Below are positions 28,820 to 40,300 of a DNA stretch of 43,720 nucleotides, piece by piece. The DNA is from Lineus longissimus. Lineage: Eukaryota; Nemertea; Pilidiophora; Heteronemertea; Lineidae. Position 1 is the stretch's first letter. Every line of letters begins with the position of its first letter. A model generated the notes under the pieces. That model ran no database searches. It was not told where the DNA came from and saw only the letters and a program-made list of their open reading frames with translations. The position numbers and the translations under genes were made by a program. Location of the stretch: the NCBI RefSeq assembly GCF_910592395.1, contig NC_088309.1:29144599-29188318 (forward strand), given 5' to 3'.

Positions 28820-31800
28820 TATGTCTACAGCGTTTAGACGTTTTCGCAGAATCATGTCTATCAAGAAGCTCTTTAGAAAATCCTCTACAGCACCAGATGA
28901 CATGGGAGCCGAAGTGGGTATTGATTTCACGACGTCTTCAAAGTCTCGCCTCAGACCCTCGTTGATTACGATAGCATAGTGTGAGGATTTCTTGCCATCA
29001 TCATCGTCGTATTGACCTATATTTTTTCTATTTCTCTTACCCAACATGTATCGCGTCAGTAGTTCGTCTGCAAACTCTGCATCGGAACTGGTATTTTGGT
29101 ACAACATTGAATAGGCACCCGTGTATTCATCCTCTTCACCACCACGTTGACTGATCGAGTCCATCATGATGCGATGATACTCTTTTTCCATAGAAGTGTT
29201 GTCTTCTGCTGATCCCGCTAGATTCGCAGACACCACCAACAGTTCCAATTCGATTGGTAGTCTAGGCAGCGATCGACCTTTTCTCATATTGTCTTGTCTA
29301 ATGGTAAGCGATTCGGTTATCATCCGATGACAATAATCTGCTAGTCTTTGGACTATGGCGCGATAGAATGATTTCTGTTCGTAGTATTTCATCAATTCAC
29401 TAGAATTCTTGTGCATGTACTGGGTAGACTTGGCATCCAATTTTATTAGATTACACGATAACATTCCCACCATTGATTGTACAACTCGCCTACACAGCTT
29501 ATATGTGGTGTCACATTCGTCATCACCACGACGACGACGATGGACAATTTGTGGATGACTGATTTTCCCCACTCCATCACCACCACCGATGCGGTCCTCC
29601 ATCAACTGGGTAAACAGACGCATGCGATTCTCGTTGCTGTCCAAACGTGCGTTGTTTGCGCTCGGCGTTTTGTAGTGCCGATAGAAAAGATTATAAACCA
29701 TACTAGTCAACTCGCGTACACTGTCTGGTATACTACCAATCGCGCGTAACATATCGTTGTAGTCGTCGCCTGCGCTCGGTGCGGACATGAGAAAGCGAAT
29801 CAATCGCCACCAGCGGTCCGAATTTGCAATGACATCATCTGTAATCGCAACTTTCTTGTTCAATTTCCTAGTCACGTCTCTGTATATTTCAGTGATTTGA
29901 GTAGTCTGTCGGGACATGATGTTTACACACGCGCCCACGTTCTTTTGGAGTTGAGCCGAGGCAGTTGTAAGCGTCAAGAGTACCTTGCCTTCAAATGCTT
30001 TAAACACATTCGTTTCCCACCAGTTGACTGTATCTGTCAAGTACGGTGGCATAAATCGATCATCTGCCGTCGCCGCCGCCACCGCCGCAGTGGGGAATAG
30101 AGTAGTTCGTGGACTTATTGGAATAAATTTAAACATGTACTTCATGTTGTTGCTGCTGCTGCTGCTGCTGCCCCCCAACTGTGCCGCCGCCGCCGCCGCC
30201 GCCGCCACATGTCCCATTGGAGTCTGTCGCATGTCGGTGTACCGATCGAAATATTCACAGTCGTTGATCGTCTCGAAATACTCCACGAAACCTTCGTATC
30301 CCAATAGTCTAGTGCTGGCGAGCGAGTTGCTTTCAGCTTCTTTCCGCCACCAAGTCGTTGCCGTCTCGAGTGCACCACTGCCACGAGTCAATACACCCCC
30401 TCCGTATCTGAACCAGGTATTGTGACTTTCAATTGTGAGACTTGCAAATGAGAACAATTTCTCTAGGTGTGAGCGAAACACTTCGAATCGCCTCGTCATC
30501 GTCCAGTATGAAATCTGTAACGGGTCGTTCATCTTGACTGTATAGCGAGTGTACAATTGTTCAGTAGGCACGATTGGATTTTGCCAATCGTCCAGTGCCA
30601 TTTTCATTGAGCGAAGTAAGTGTGATACTCGCATTGCCACTATATCCTTTAGTAGTAGAGCACCAGCAGCTGACTCATTTTCCGTACTTTTGGCACTACC
30701 ACCACCACCACCACCACTACTACTATGAGCGGGTAATGTCAACACGACGTCGCTCATGATCTGTACGTGTGTACTTGGTGACAAGTCGTTGCGATATCCA
30801 ATCTTAGTCGCACCGAGACGGCGTTTGTGAAATACTCGTATATGAGCCGCCAGACGAACATCAACTCGTTCGAATAGATGAGTAAATTTGATAAGCTTGT
30901 TCAGACGATGTTCAGGTGATGATGAGTCTAGTTGTAGTGCCGGATTTCCACCACCACCATCACCACCAGTGGCCATTTGTAATGCAGTGTCCAGACCAGA
31001 CTCGACCACGCTAATAATTAATGCGTTGTCACCGAATATCTGTGCAAATTTAATGATCTTGTTTATGCTCCAGTCTCGTATGTGATCGTGTCCCGAAGTC
31101 CACTGTTTGTAGACGTTCATTGCGTCGTTGAGTACCGTTTGCTGGTCATTTTTGATTTTGTTTATCATTTTGAAAAATGCGCCGAGAAACGATAGCCGCG
31201 TCTTGTCGAATCGCTGCGTATCGTACAGGACCGTATGTATACCACCACCACCGTCGCTGCCACTGTCATCAACGTTAACAGCATAGCTTGTCAGAGATAG
31301 TAAGTACCTATTGAGATCTACGTAGGTTTCTAGAAGATCGCTACCACTGCTTCTACTGGAAGCTGTTGTTGTCGCCGCACCGCTACCACCACCAGCAGAA
31401 TAACCAAACACTATGGCATCTATCGCTCGCTCGATTTGCACGGTTAGTATAGAGAACGCCGCTCTGTAGGCACTGGGCACGTCGTTCTCGAGTAGACGCG
31501 ATACCGTCTCCCGGACCCGATTGCACGAAGGCACCACTTGATCCGTGTAAAAGTTGACAGTATGCGAGATGAGTGCGTGTTGAATGTTTTTGCACACCCT
31601 ATCTTCTTCGGCGTGTCGATTTTGCATGTCCTCGTCGTGCGGATAGACTAGCGTGTAGATGAGTGTCCGCATATCATCTGCTCGAAACTCGTACGCCGGC
31701 ACCCACACATCGACATTTTTCGTCCTCTGCGCATTGATCAGCGATTGATTCAATTGGTCTGGGAATGCGCCCATGTTGTCTTTCAACTGCCTGAGTGTAA

Positions 31801-32665
31801 GTATCATCTCCGAGAGGACGGTGTACAGTTTCAAATCATCGGCTCCTAACATGATGTGGTGATGGTCTTGTTGATGAACAACCGCTTCGTACTCGTCGGT
31901 GGTTATCAGATTCAATGCGTTCTTTCGAGCAGCTTCAGAGTCTCTATCCAATATCAGCGTGTCCATGGTAGACACTATATTTGAAACGCTGGTCATGCCA
32001 TGAAGATTAGCGTTGAACATATTGATCAATGCGTTGGCACGTTTGTTCGTTACGGTCATCAGATTGTTGTTGTATACTTTGGTCAGAGCGTTCGTATATG
32101 CTTCAACCGCATCTCGACGACTCGACTCGCCTGTATTTGTCGTCGTCGCCTGTTGTTGAATTTCCATCTCCAACTCCATAGCGTGTTTATTTTGGAACTC
32201 TGTGTTCGGATCCAGCCGCCAGCGATCTATTGCCCTAGTAGTGGTGGTGGTGCCGGTTACTAGTAGAGGCTCATCCGCCGGTGGACTGATTGTGTGGTGG
32301 AGTAGTGGTGGTACTGGATAGAGTAACGACCGATAGAAGCCGTGTGTGGGCACGGGGATTTGTGAGATGTACCATAGAACTTGCGGTGCTACACTCTGAA
32401 ACAGGTTCGCCAATGCCTTGGCGGGATGAAGTTGTTCGTAGTGCAGTGCATCTTTGTGAACAAGAGATTTGAACCGCGTTTCATGATCCGAGGTGCCCGG
32501 TTGAGAAAAAAACATTACCAGGTGAACGTACGGACAACATGGTACGTGCGGTATCTGGAGTGTCACTTTGCCTTCGGCGTCGATGTAAAGACATATGGCC
32601 GATGTTGAGTTTTTATTACCCACTTGGAGTAGAAATGTTCCAGTGTGACAGCCGAATGCTGGTCC

Positions 32666-32699
<34 letters not shown>

Positions 32700-32938
32700 C
32701 TGGGTACGATCAGTGACTCACCCAGGACACTGAAATTGTGTCCATCCGTTATTGTTATTGTTCTACACTGCTCGGTTGTGATTAGTTTATTTTGTGAAGT
32801 GTACGATACACCATATTGATCTTCTGCATATTTGTGGTACACTATCGAATCGTAGGTGTAATCGTATCTGTCACCAGTTGTAGTAGTAGTGGCATCGACG
32901 TCCATATCATTCATCTCTACTGCTCCATTGTCATCCAT
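28814..32938 (-). CDS. 5' part of a very large herpes-like gene, truncated by transposon
   Basis: ATG at 32938 (MDDNGAVEMNDMDVD). The present stop (28814) lies inside the transposon repeat, so 1373 native codons remain, of an original of about 2017. The sequence has Ser, Gly, Ala and Thr runs but is otherwise a long ordered protein with many hydrophobic helices. No enzyme motif, signal peptide or membrane segment is seen. Its size would suit a major capsid or large tegument protein; the retained part alone is close to the length of herpesvirus major capsid proteins, but I see no motif that decides. The start codon overlaps that of the divergent gene at 32937. Confidence 0.82.
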
Positions 32939-34686
32939 GATGATCAACAACTTACTACAACTTCACTCGTCGTCGTCGTCTACTAACAGGAATTTTATAA
33001 GTAATGTTAAAAAACAATTAAATACAAGTCGCAAGTCAGTCCGTCGAATGTACAATGGACGACCGTACTATCCCATCGAGCTGTGTAATGCCAGTGTTAG
33101 TGCAACGTGCAACAAAGACATGAAACGAATGCAACAAATTCGACGCTTTGGCTCCTACAAGTATATGCACTCGTGTTACATTTCACCGGCGACGACGGAC
33201 GCCACCACAAAAAGAAGAAGTGAAGACATGTGGACTTTATTCGACAAACAAACATACGATCAGGCTAGGATTGTAAACCCCGCAGAAACACCAATCAGAC
33301 CGTATATGCCACTAAATGTGATCGACAAAATTCACATGTACGGCATACGAATCATACCCGAAAATACTCTGCGTGAAAATCCAATGCGTAGACTACAAGA
33401 AGAAGAAGAAGACGACTCGTCTAACAATAAGCAGCACTGTAACCAATGTAGCCGTTCCACTTGCTTGGGCAGCAGAGGTCGTTATCATGTTCTCAACTCG
33501 TGTGCTCCAAATGGTACGGGAAGCGTTTACAAGCAGGCTGGCAAGTGTTTGAATCAGGTACCTTTTGGTGCATACGAATGCAAACTTAGAGAAAACGACG
33601 CGGTCATTTCTACAACTGGTAGTAAGAAGTCAAAAAATGTCAACAATATACCTACAAACACTACCAGTCTAGACAATCTTCTAGCGAGTTTATCGGATAC
33701 GGGTGGGGCAGAGGCGGCGGCGGCGAGTATTACGTCTGCCGTCGAAAAGTATCAAGAGGGTATCGGCAAGAGTTACATAAATATCAATGCGTCCAAAGGA
33801 GCAGATGAAATGCGTCTGTTTACTCGCGTCATGGCAGCATACGACGGTACAGTTACACCCGCTAAAGATTGTCAATACTCGCTGACTACTTGTGCAGCCA
33901 CTGTCGTGGATCCATTCGTGTCGGTACGGAACGAATTGTCGTTTAGCACCATAGACCCGTTGAATCTAATAGGTAAGGAGAATTTCCACGCCAACAAAAA
34001 GGTGGTTGGAATGCCTAGACTCGGTGGTGATTTGACTTTGTTGTCGACGACGACGACGACGAATCAACAGCAATCCGCAGAAGCAGACGACGAACGCAAC
34101 AACATGATCTGGTTAGAGGTCCAGGTCTACGATAGAAACGTCATGAACGTGAGCGGAGAGAATTGCGTACAAGTAGTATCGCAGGTAATTTGCAAACTGG
34201 TCAGTAGTATGATGGAATCGGCCAGTCGTGGCGAGTGTAAGGTAGACATGGACATGTTCATGGCCAACGTCAAGGGTGAACTGAGCAGACGGATGGGCAC
34301 TATGATACCGGCTTGGTTAAACTACCTCGTCGAATTTGCCGCCAGAGGTTTGAACACGCACAATATGACCGCGTTGCAACAGATGGAAACGTTCGAACGC
34401 TACGGGCGAGTGTTGGTCGACGTATTGCAGAGCAGTCGTGAAAATCGCGCCAAGTGTGCTGCATTCTCGTTCGGTAGACAAACTGGTAACGAGTTGATCG
34501 ATTCGGACGATCAAGACCTGTTGACGTTAAAGTACAACATAAAAGCGACCGAAGACAATTTTCTGAGTATGAGACGCGTGAAAAAGACCGATCCTCGCTA
34601 CATCGACGATATGGGCAAGCGATTGACCGAGTCTCAAGTGGAAAAGTTGATGGACAAACAAACAGCAGCGGTAGCAGAAAGAATGT

Positions 34687-34718
<32 letters not shown>

Positions 34719-34871
34719 GCAAAGAGACCACGCAGAGGTAAAATGTACACTTGTAAAGATCTGGGCAATAATCGAAAACGCATGCAAGGTATTGTCAAGT
34801 CTTGGTTGAATGGAACAATTAAATTTCGTAAAAATTACGATTTGGACATTCCCAAACCCAGTGAATATTAG
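32937..34871 (+). CDS. 645-aa protein of unknown function, divergent overlap start
   Basis: First in-frame ATG at 32937 (MMINNLLQLHSSSSS), which overlaps the ATG of the leftward gene by two bases; a later ATG at 33049 (MYNGRPYYPIEL) would leave a small spacer and is a real alternative. The N-terminal ~200 residues contain many Cys (CNQCSRSTC) and basic residues. The middle is ordered with few repeats. A Ser-Pro run (34687-34718) precedes a basic, nuclear-localisation-like patch (AKRPRRGK). The tail is Lys/Arg-rich. Nucleic-acid or capsid association is plausible from the charge. Not recognised as a known family. Confidence 0.8.
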
Positions 34872-34899
34872 ACACTGGACACTGGACACTGGACACTTG
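34871..34899 (+). promoter_or_regulatory. GACACTG tandem array ending in TGGACACTTG
   Basis: Three GACACTG units followed by GACACTT directly after the stop of the 645-residue gene and about 93 bases before the next ATG (34992). Related to the GGACACTT array at 21842. Confidence 0.5.
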
Positions 34900-34991
34900 T
34901 CTGGTGTCCACAGATTCTCACATAAAAGTAAACGTTCTCTGTAGACAACCGATAATCCTCTCCCAACCACCATCAACTATCAGCCACAACG

Positions 34992-35258
34992 ATGGATTCC
35001 GAAAACAAACAACAAAACCACGTCCAAACCGAAGAAGAATGGTTCGCATCATTCATAGAATTGCGTGATGAAATGTTCAAAGAGCACGATATCGGATTAA
35101 TGAAAGAAATCATCACCTGTATGGTGCATAACCACATGAACCTGGACCAGTCACCACCATATTGTGACTTTTGCGAGTACGATCGTGATATCCACGCTCC
35201 AATATTGGCAGAGTATACAGAATTTTGTGGTTACGACTATGTGCGAATGATGGCATAA
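34992..35258 (+). CDS. Small acidic protein, 88 aa, with CxxC
   Basis: ATG at 34992 (MDSENKQQNHVQTEEEWF). Acidic N-half with a predicted helix (EEEWFASFIELRDEMFKEH), then YCDFCEYDRDIH, a possible metal site with only one CxxC pair. Same strand and close to the genes on both sides. Unknown function. A single exon with an ordinary start and stop. Confidence 0.65.
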   Translation: MDSENKQQNHVQTEEEWFASFIELRDEMFKEHDIGLMKEIITCMVHNHMNLDQSPPYCDFCEYDRDIHAPILAEYTEFCGYDYVRMMA

Positions 35259-35357
35259 GTTTTTTTTTCGGTTTGGTTCACTCGCTCACCGGATACTCTC
35301 CAAGTATCCAAATATGGACCAATTTCTAACCCCCCCTATATGACTGTCGTGCATTGC

Positions 35358-35468
35358 CTGACACCAGCAGCACAATGATGACAAGCACCGACGTACCCAG
35401 AGCTACTGACACCAGCAGCACAACCATGACAACCAACGACGTACCCAGAGCTACTGACACCAGCAGCA
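35358..35468 (+). repeat. 48-bp tandem repeat in DUF4326 gene
   Basis: CTGACACCAGCAGCAC recurs every 48 bases (35358, 35406, 35454), about 2.3 copies, in frame with the protein. Confidence 0.85.
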
Positions 35469-35923
35469 CTAAAGTGGTTGGACATCTACCCAAGTTCACC
35501 AACGGCGGCTATGTACAATTCACACTAGACGGTAGAGCGCTGGGTACCGCCACCGTGGTGGGCTTGAAAGGTCAATCTCAACACAAATATCGAGACGGTA
35601 ACAGGTGGAAGTTGAAATCTGACGTCGTCTACATTGGTTGTCGAAAAACCATGGGTGGTTGGGATTTGTACGAAAGCAAGTGGGCCAATCCATTTCCGCT
35701 GACAAAAGCAGATAAAAATAGTCAACGCGCCGTAAAGCTGTGTTTGATGAAGTACGAGCGATATCTTCGTAACAGACCCGATCTCATGGAAGACATTCAC
35801 GAGCTACAGGGAAAGAAGATGGCATGTTGGTGCAAGACCAAACAAAATCCGAATCAGCCGTGTCACGGGGACATCTTATTGAAACTGATCAGAGAAGAAA
35901 AAAGAAAACAAAGTACCATGTAA
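35374..35923 (+). CDS. DUF4326-domain protein with N-terminal 16-residue repeats
   Basis: First ATG in frame at 35374 (MMTSTDVPRATDTSS); the frame is open further upstream without ATG. The N-terminus is made of 16-residue Thr/Ser-rich repeats (48-base DNA units at about 35358, 35406 and 35454). The C-terminal ~90 residues fit DUF4326: VVYIGCRKTMGGWDLYESKW, WANPF, and the closing signature MACWCKTKQN...CHGDIL. The domain is found in phages and other viruses and bacteria; its activity is not established to my knowledge, although the invariant Cys and His suggest a catalytic or metal site. AATAAA follows the stop directly. Confidence 0.82.
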
Positions 35924-36704
35924 AATAAATTCTTACAACTAATATTTCTTTCTATGAGTTATTTGCTTTCGCCAGCACCACTGTTACCTTATACAAATAG
36001 TCTGTTGACCACTAGTGTTGCAGTCAAGCCCCTGGGCTCAGAGTAGTCACTCGCTCACTGTCCTATCAATGTAGCGTTTTCTCTTCGGATGTGGCTACCT
36101 GTCTTTGAGACCATTCGCATGATTCTACATTGAGTAGCGAATGAGTTAACTTCGATTACGGTGTAACTGTTAATGCGGGCATCCCGTGTTGTTGCGCCTA
36201 GTTTGATTTTTGTGAGGTGTATTGTAAACGATTTGTCCACGTATTGGCAAAGTTAGCTCGAAATTTGGTCGAGGGGTTGGTTGTTCCAATATCCGCCACC
36301 GGGAAAATACAGGTGGCAGCTCCGGGAAGCTACTTGGCTGACTCATCACTCTCCAGACAGTGCTACCTGGACAGGCATGCGCACCAGGCCAGGTACTTGC
36401 TCTGTGGAGCCTGTTGTTGTTTACCATAGTAACCAAGGCATGTGGTCTCTTTTGGCGGTAGAATTATTATCAGCTTAGAAGTTCATGAACTCATTAATCA
36501 GAGGTGAAGGGTGGTTAACCCTAACTAACCCCTGTGACTTTTAATATTTTTTTGCTTGTTTTTAACATGTTTTGATTCACTTTTATTCATTTGTGACTTC
36601 TGTGTGATTTAAACTAGGAGTGTACAGATCCATATTAGAAGATAGTGTGGACCAAAGAATGTTTTCCCCAACCCGGGGTTTCCCACCACACACAAAGCAT
36701 TCTA

Positions 36705-36795
36705 TCCTCATTGTGACGTCCGATCACAACGCAAAGCACATGGTTGGCACAGCGCCATTTTATCCCCACGCTATTGTCAAATAAAATCATCTTTT
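36705..36795 (+). repeat. Partial dispersed repeat
   Basis: Shares CACAACGCAAAGCACATGG...GGCACAGCGCCATTT with the copy at 5219-5459 (inverted) and CTATTGTCAAATAAAATCAT with 7283-7306. Confidence 0.65.
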
Positions 36796-36914
36796 TTGGA
36801 AGATGCATTGACTGAATTTGAGAATTTCTTGTTTGTAAATCATCACGAGTGATCCTAGAACAGTATAGGACACAATTCAAATTGATACCATTGAAAAAAC
36901 TAACGAAACGAGGC

Positions 36915-36957
36915 TTGCTCAGGGCAGCGTCTGGATTGCCTACGCTGCCCTGAGCAA
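36915..36957. repeat. Perfect 16-bp hairpin
   Basis: TTGCTCAGGGCAGCGT (36915-36930) and its exact reverse complement (36942-36957) flank an 11-base loop. The stem is GC-rich in an A/T-rich setting. It has no T-run that would suit a terminator. Confidence 0.85.
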
Positions 36958-37100
36958 ATCTAGGTGAGAAAATGGCGCTTTTCGAGTTTCAAAGTCAATT
37001 TTTGACAAAACCGAACGACAGAATTCAATAATTTTTTCACCAAAGTTCTTGTATTTGTCTCGACTTATCGTGTACCAAATTTCATTGCATTGGGTTCACT

Positions 37101-37311
37101 AGATAAAAAGTTAGACTTTAGCTAAAGTTACCCTTTAGCTACCCTCTTATAGTATGTGTACTCATTCTCCATTGAGTGATTGACAGACATGCTATGACGA
37201 CCACACGTGACTTTACAACTGAGCTGTGATTGGGTTATATTTATACCTAAAGAATATGCTAATTATATCCTCATTGTGACGTCATCACAACACAGCGCCA
37301 TTGTAACCCTG
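37101..37311 (+). repeat. Dispersed repeat copy with CRE motif
   Basis: Inverted relative to the copy at 5219-5459. It contains GACGACCACACGTGAC, TATATTTATA and GTGACGTCATCAC. The two copies span the entire first herpes-like block in opposite orientation. Confidence 0.8.
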
Positions 37312-37370
37312 GTAGTAAACCTTGGAACCACTGCATGAACAGCGCCATTGTAACCGGCCCTGGTGGTAAA

Positions 37371-40300
37371 TCACGGTCTGTACACCATCTCTGAACACAT
37401 GGCCTTTCTCATGGCACGTTTCTTGCGCAAGTATTCCGGTGCAACTCCCTGTGCCAATTGTTCCATCCGTTCGGCTGTGTTGCCACCGACCGGTGCTATC
37501 TTTTTGGGCATTAGGTTCCTCGTTACGGCTCTGTCAATGTTGGTAAACTTGCACCCGGCCAAATCGGAACTCCTGGTGGCTGCCAACAGGCAATTGTCCG
37601 CATCTATGTCGCCCCAACTGATCACAGACTCACCGTTCACGGTTAGACCTTGCATCGGCACCAGAGTTGTGGCGTTGGATGGTGAGGCGTCGCTGCTCAG
37701 CGTGAACACGATGTCCACGTCGATGCGTTTTTCACTCATGTCTGATTGCTTGACCCTATCGGCTCGATCTATGTCGGTCGTGTTTCTATACACCACGTCA
37801 CGTTTTAGTGGCAGCACATCGAACGGAGTTTTGCATATGATGTTTGTTGAACTAGCGAATTTCTTTTTGCCGCCGCCGCCTACAAAATCACACAGACTCT
37901 GTACGTATGAACTCTCTTCTGACTGGATACGCATAAACTCTACTGGCAGGTTTACGCCACCACCGACAGGAATCGGGTGAAGACCACCATACGCAGTCTG
38001 CGTCGAGTTTCTGCTTGGAGCACCACTTCGGAGTACGTGACCGAATGCAAACTGATGATTGACTATTTCGTCCTGTTCACTTTGCTGCTGCCGCTGGAGT
38101 TTCGTCTGCTGTTTTGTCCGCCGCCTGTTGGTGGCGTTGATCGTGATTTTTCCCGTGGAAGAGTTGGTGAACACGTCGTACCATTTGGTACGATTCATAC
38201 ACTTGGGTACGGTGACCACCACGAGCGCGGGGGAATCTTTGAACATGCGTCGGGCATCGTGTGCCAAATATGTGACAGTTGTATCGCGGTGCAAGCTTGG
38301 GTCGAGAGACTTCATCTCGTTGTTGACGATGTTGTGTAGACCGTGGGGTTGAAATGTCATCTTGTTGTTGTTGTTGTTGTTATGCGTGAGCCGCCCTCCT
38401 TCGGATTTCAGTGCGCGACAGAGTCTCTGTTTGGTGATGATCAATTGCTCGGACGAGGTCACGTAGTTGTGCTCTTCTCGCACTACATCATCGTTACACG
38501 CTTCGTGGTATCCGTTGCCCAGCAGAGTCAAAGTGCCCGGTTGCATTATACTACCCACTGTGTAGGTGTCGTTCTTTGTGACGATGTGTTTGAATAATCT
38601 GTAGAAGTCGTCCGACTCGCCTACATAGATCATGTGTTTGACGTCGAAAAAGTCATCGAAAGAATTCGTCTGGTCCATGACCATGATCTGAATGATTTTT
38701 TGCAACGCGGTAAAGTAGAATCGGACCATCTCGTCGCCTGGATATTTGTTCACTTGATAACCACGTTGCAATAGTTGTTGGTGATGTTGCTGCACATCAT
38801 CCTCTTCTGGTGGTTGTTGGGTGGAATCTGGCGACAATGACGAATTGGTATAATCCATCGCCGCCGTTGTGCCGTCGTCTATACGTTGACCAGTTTCTGC
38901 AAACTTTGGTACGGCGGCTTTCTTGTGGTGGTTGAAACCACGTAGTCTGTACATTTCATTTACATCTTCTTTGGCGTATTGCTTTAAAGTGTGATACTGT
39001 TCGAATAGACGTAGAATGATCGGGTTGATAATGTCTCTGTGCTTTTTGTAGTCTTGTAGTGTGTACAGATCGTCGAATGAACAATTGTCCACGTCAACGT
39101 ATGCCAAGTGCTGCCGCCATTGGGAATGATCTACTGGTGGTGTAGCGGCGGCGTTATCAGCAGCAGCACCGGTAGGGGGTCGCGATGATAGTAGTTGTTC
39201 ACCACCACCACCACCACCACCACCACCACCACCACCACCACGACTACAATCCATGAGCAGTGCGCGCAGAGCGGCTGCGTTGCATTCTTGCAAGTGCTGT
39301 TGGTATAATTTCTGTTCGGCTCCTCTCACGCACGACTTCAAACAGAGTTCAATCAACTGTGAGTAGACGCAGAGCTTGAACGCGTCGGTTGTATTGTCGC
39401 ATATGTGAACGTCCGTTAGGACAGAAGACAAGTCGACTCGAACACCCTTGATTACAGTCTGTGTGGAACGCATGTTACTAGTTACGACCGAGTTGGGTAT
39501 GAGAAAACGCTGCTTCTCGAAACCCATGAACATCTGTATATCGCACAGGCTCGCGTCGACCAACTGGGCCACCTTGTCGAGCATCTCGTCGATTTTGTGC
39601 TCTTGCTCCTGAGGCTTCAACTTTTTCATCACATTCCCAGTCTGGCAGATTTTCTCCAACTGGTCACAATCAGTCCATGCGATTATTCGGACGAGATCCT
39701 TTTCAGGTGCATAAGACCAACACAGTCGGTCGTCCTTGTCCTGTTTCTTGGTCAACTCTTGTTGGTCGCTATCACCAAAGTGTCGCTGGCGTCGTTTATC
39801 ACGAGCCTGGCGACTGCCGCTCTGATTCTTAGCCACGGCACTGTCGTAAATTTCGCTGTCCTTCAAGTAGTACTCCAACACTCGGGCATTGGCTCGGAGT
39901 TTGTAGTGCTGCTCAGACGAGAGTGCATCTTGAGCACGCATAACAACGCACGGTATTCGTTTGGTGTCTACTTCTTTTTTGCGTCGTTCAATGTTTCTTG
40001 CAGCCGTAACGTGATCGACAATAGTAGAGTTGTTATCTACACCCTCCTCTTCATCATCATCATCATTATCATCATCATCGTCTTCAATATTATTGGTGGT
40101 GGTGGTGGTGGTGGTGGTAGCGTCACTGGTGGCACTAGAACAACCAGTGTCACGAAGATTTGACTTTTTCTTGTCGTCGCCATCATCATCCGTGCTGCTA
40201 CATTTGGCCACCAATTGGATGTCTCTGCTGTGAGCGGCACAGTACTCGATCATTTCCGCGTGAACGGCATAGTTTTTCATGATCGTTTGTTCAAGCGGCT

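Larger units (their letters stand above)
35924..37370. other. Gene-poor segment between viral genes
   Basis: About 1.4 kb without a credible gene. It contains partial dispersed repeats (36705-36795), a perfect hairpin (36915-36957), a full dispersed repeat (37101-37311) and a short repeat (CAGCGCCATTGTAACC) directly before the helicase 3' end. Composition and content look host-like rather than viral. Confidence 0.6.

Noticed and set aside
28814-32938. Firm call as major capsid protein
   Set aside because: Length of the surviving part fits, but no motif decides, and the pre-insertion gene was about 2017 codons, longer than known major capsid proteins.
6043-35290. 18-base block GGTGAGTGAGTGAACCAA at 6043 and, inverted with one mismatch, at 35273, as proof that the recombinase and viral blocks are one unit
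   Set aside because: A pair this similar is expected about once by chance in 43 kb, so it was not used as evidence.
36217-36480. Small rightward frames in the gene-poor segment
   Set aside because: Short, overlapping, without ATG-supported motif or neighbours that suggest a gene.
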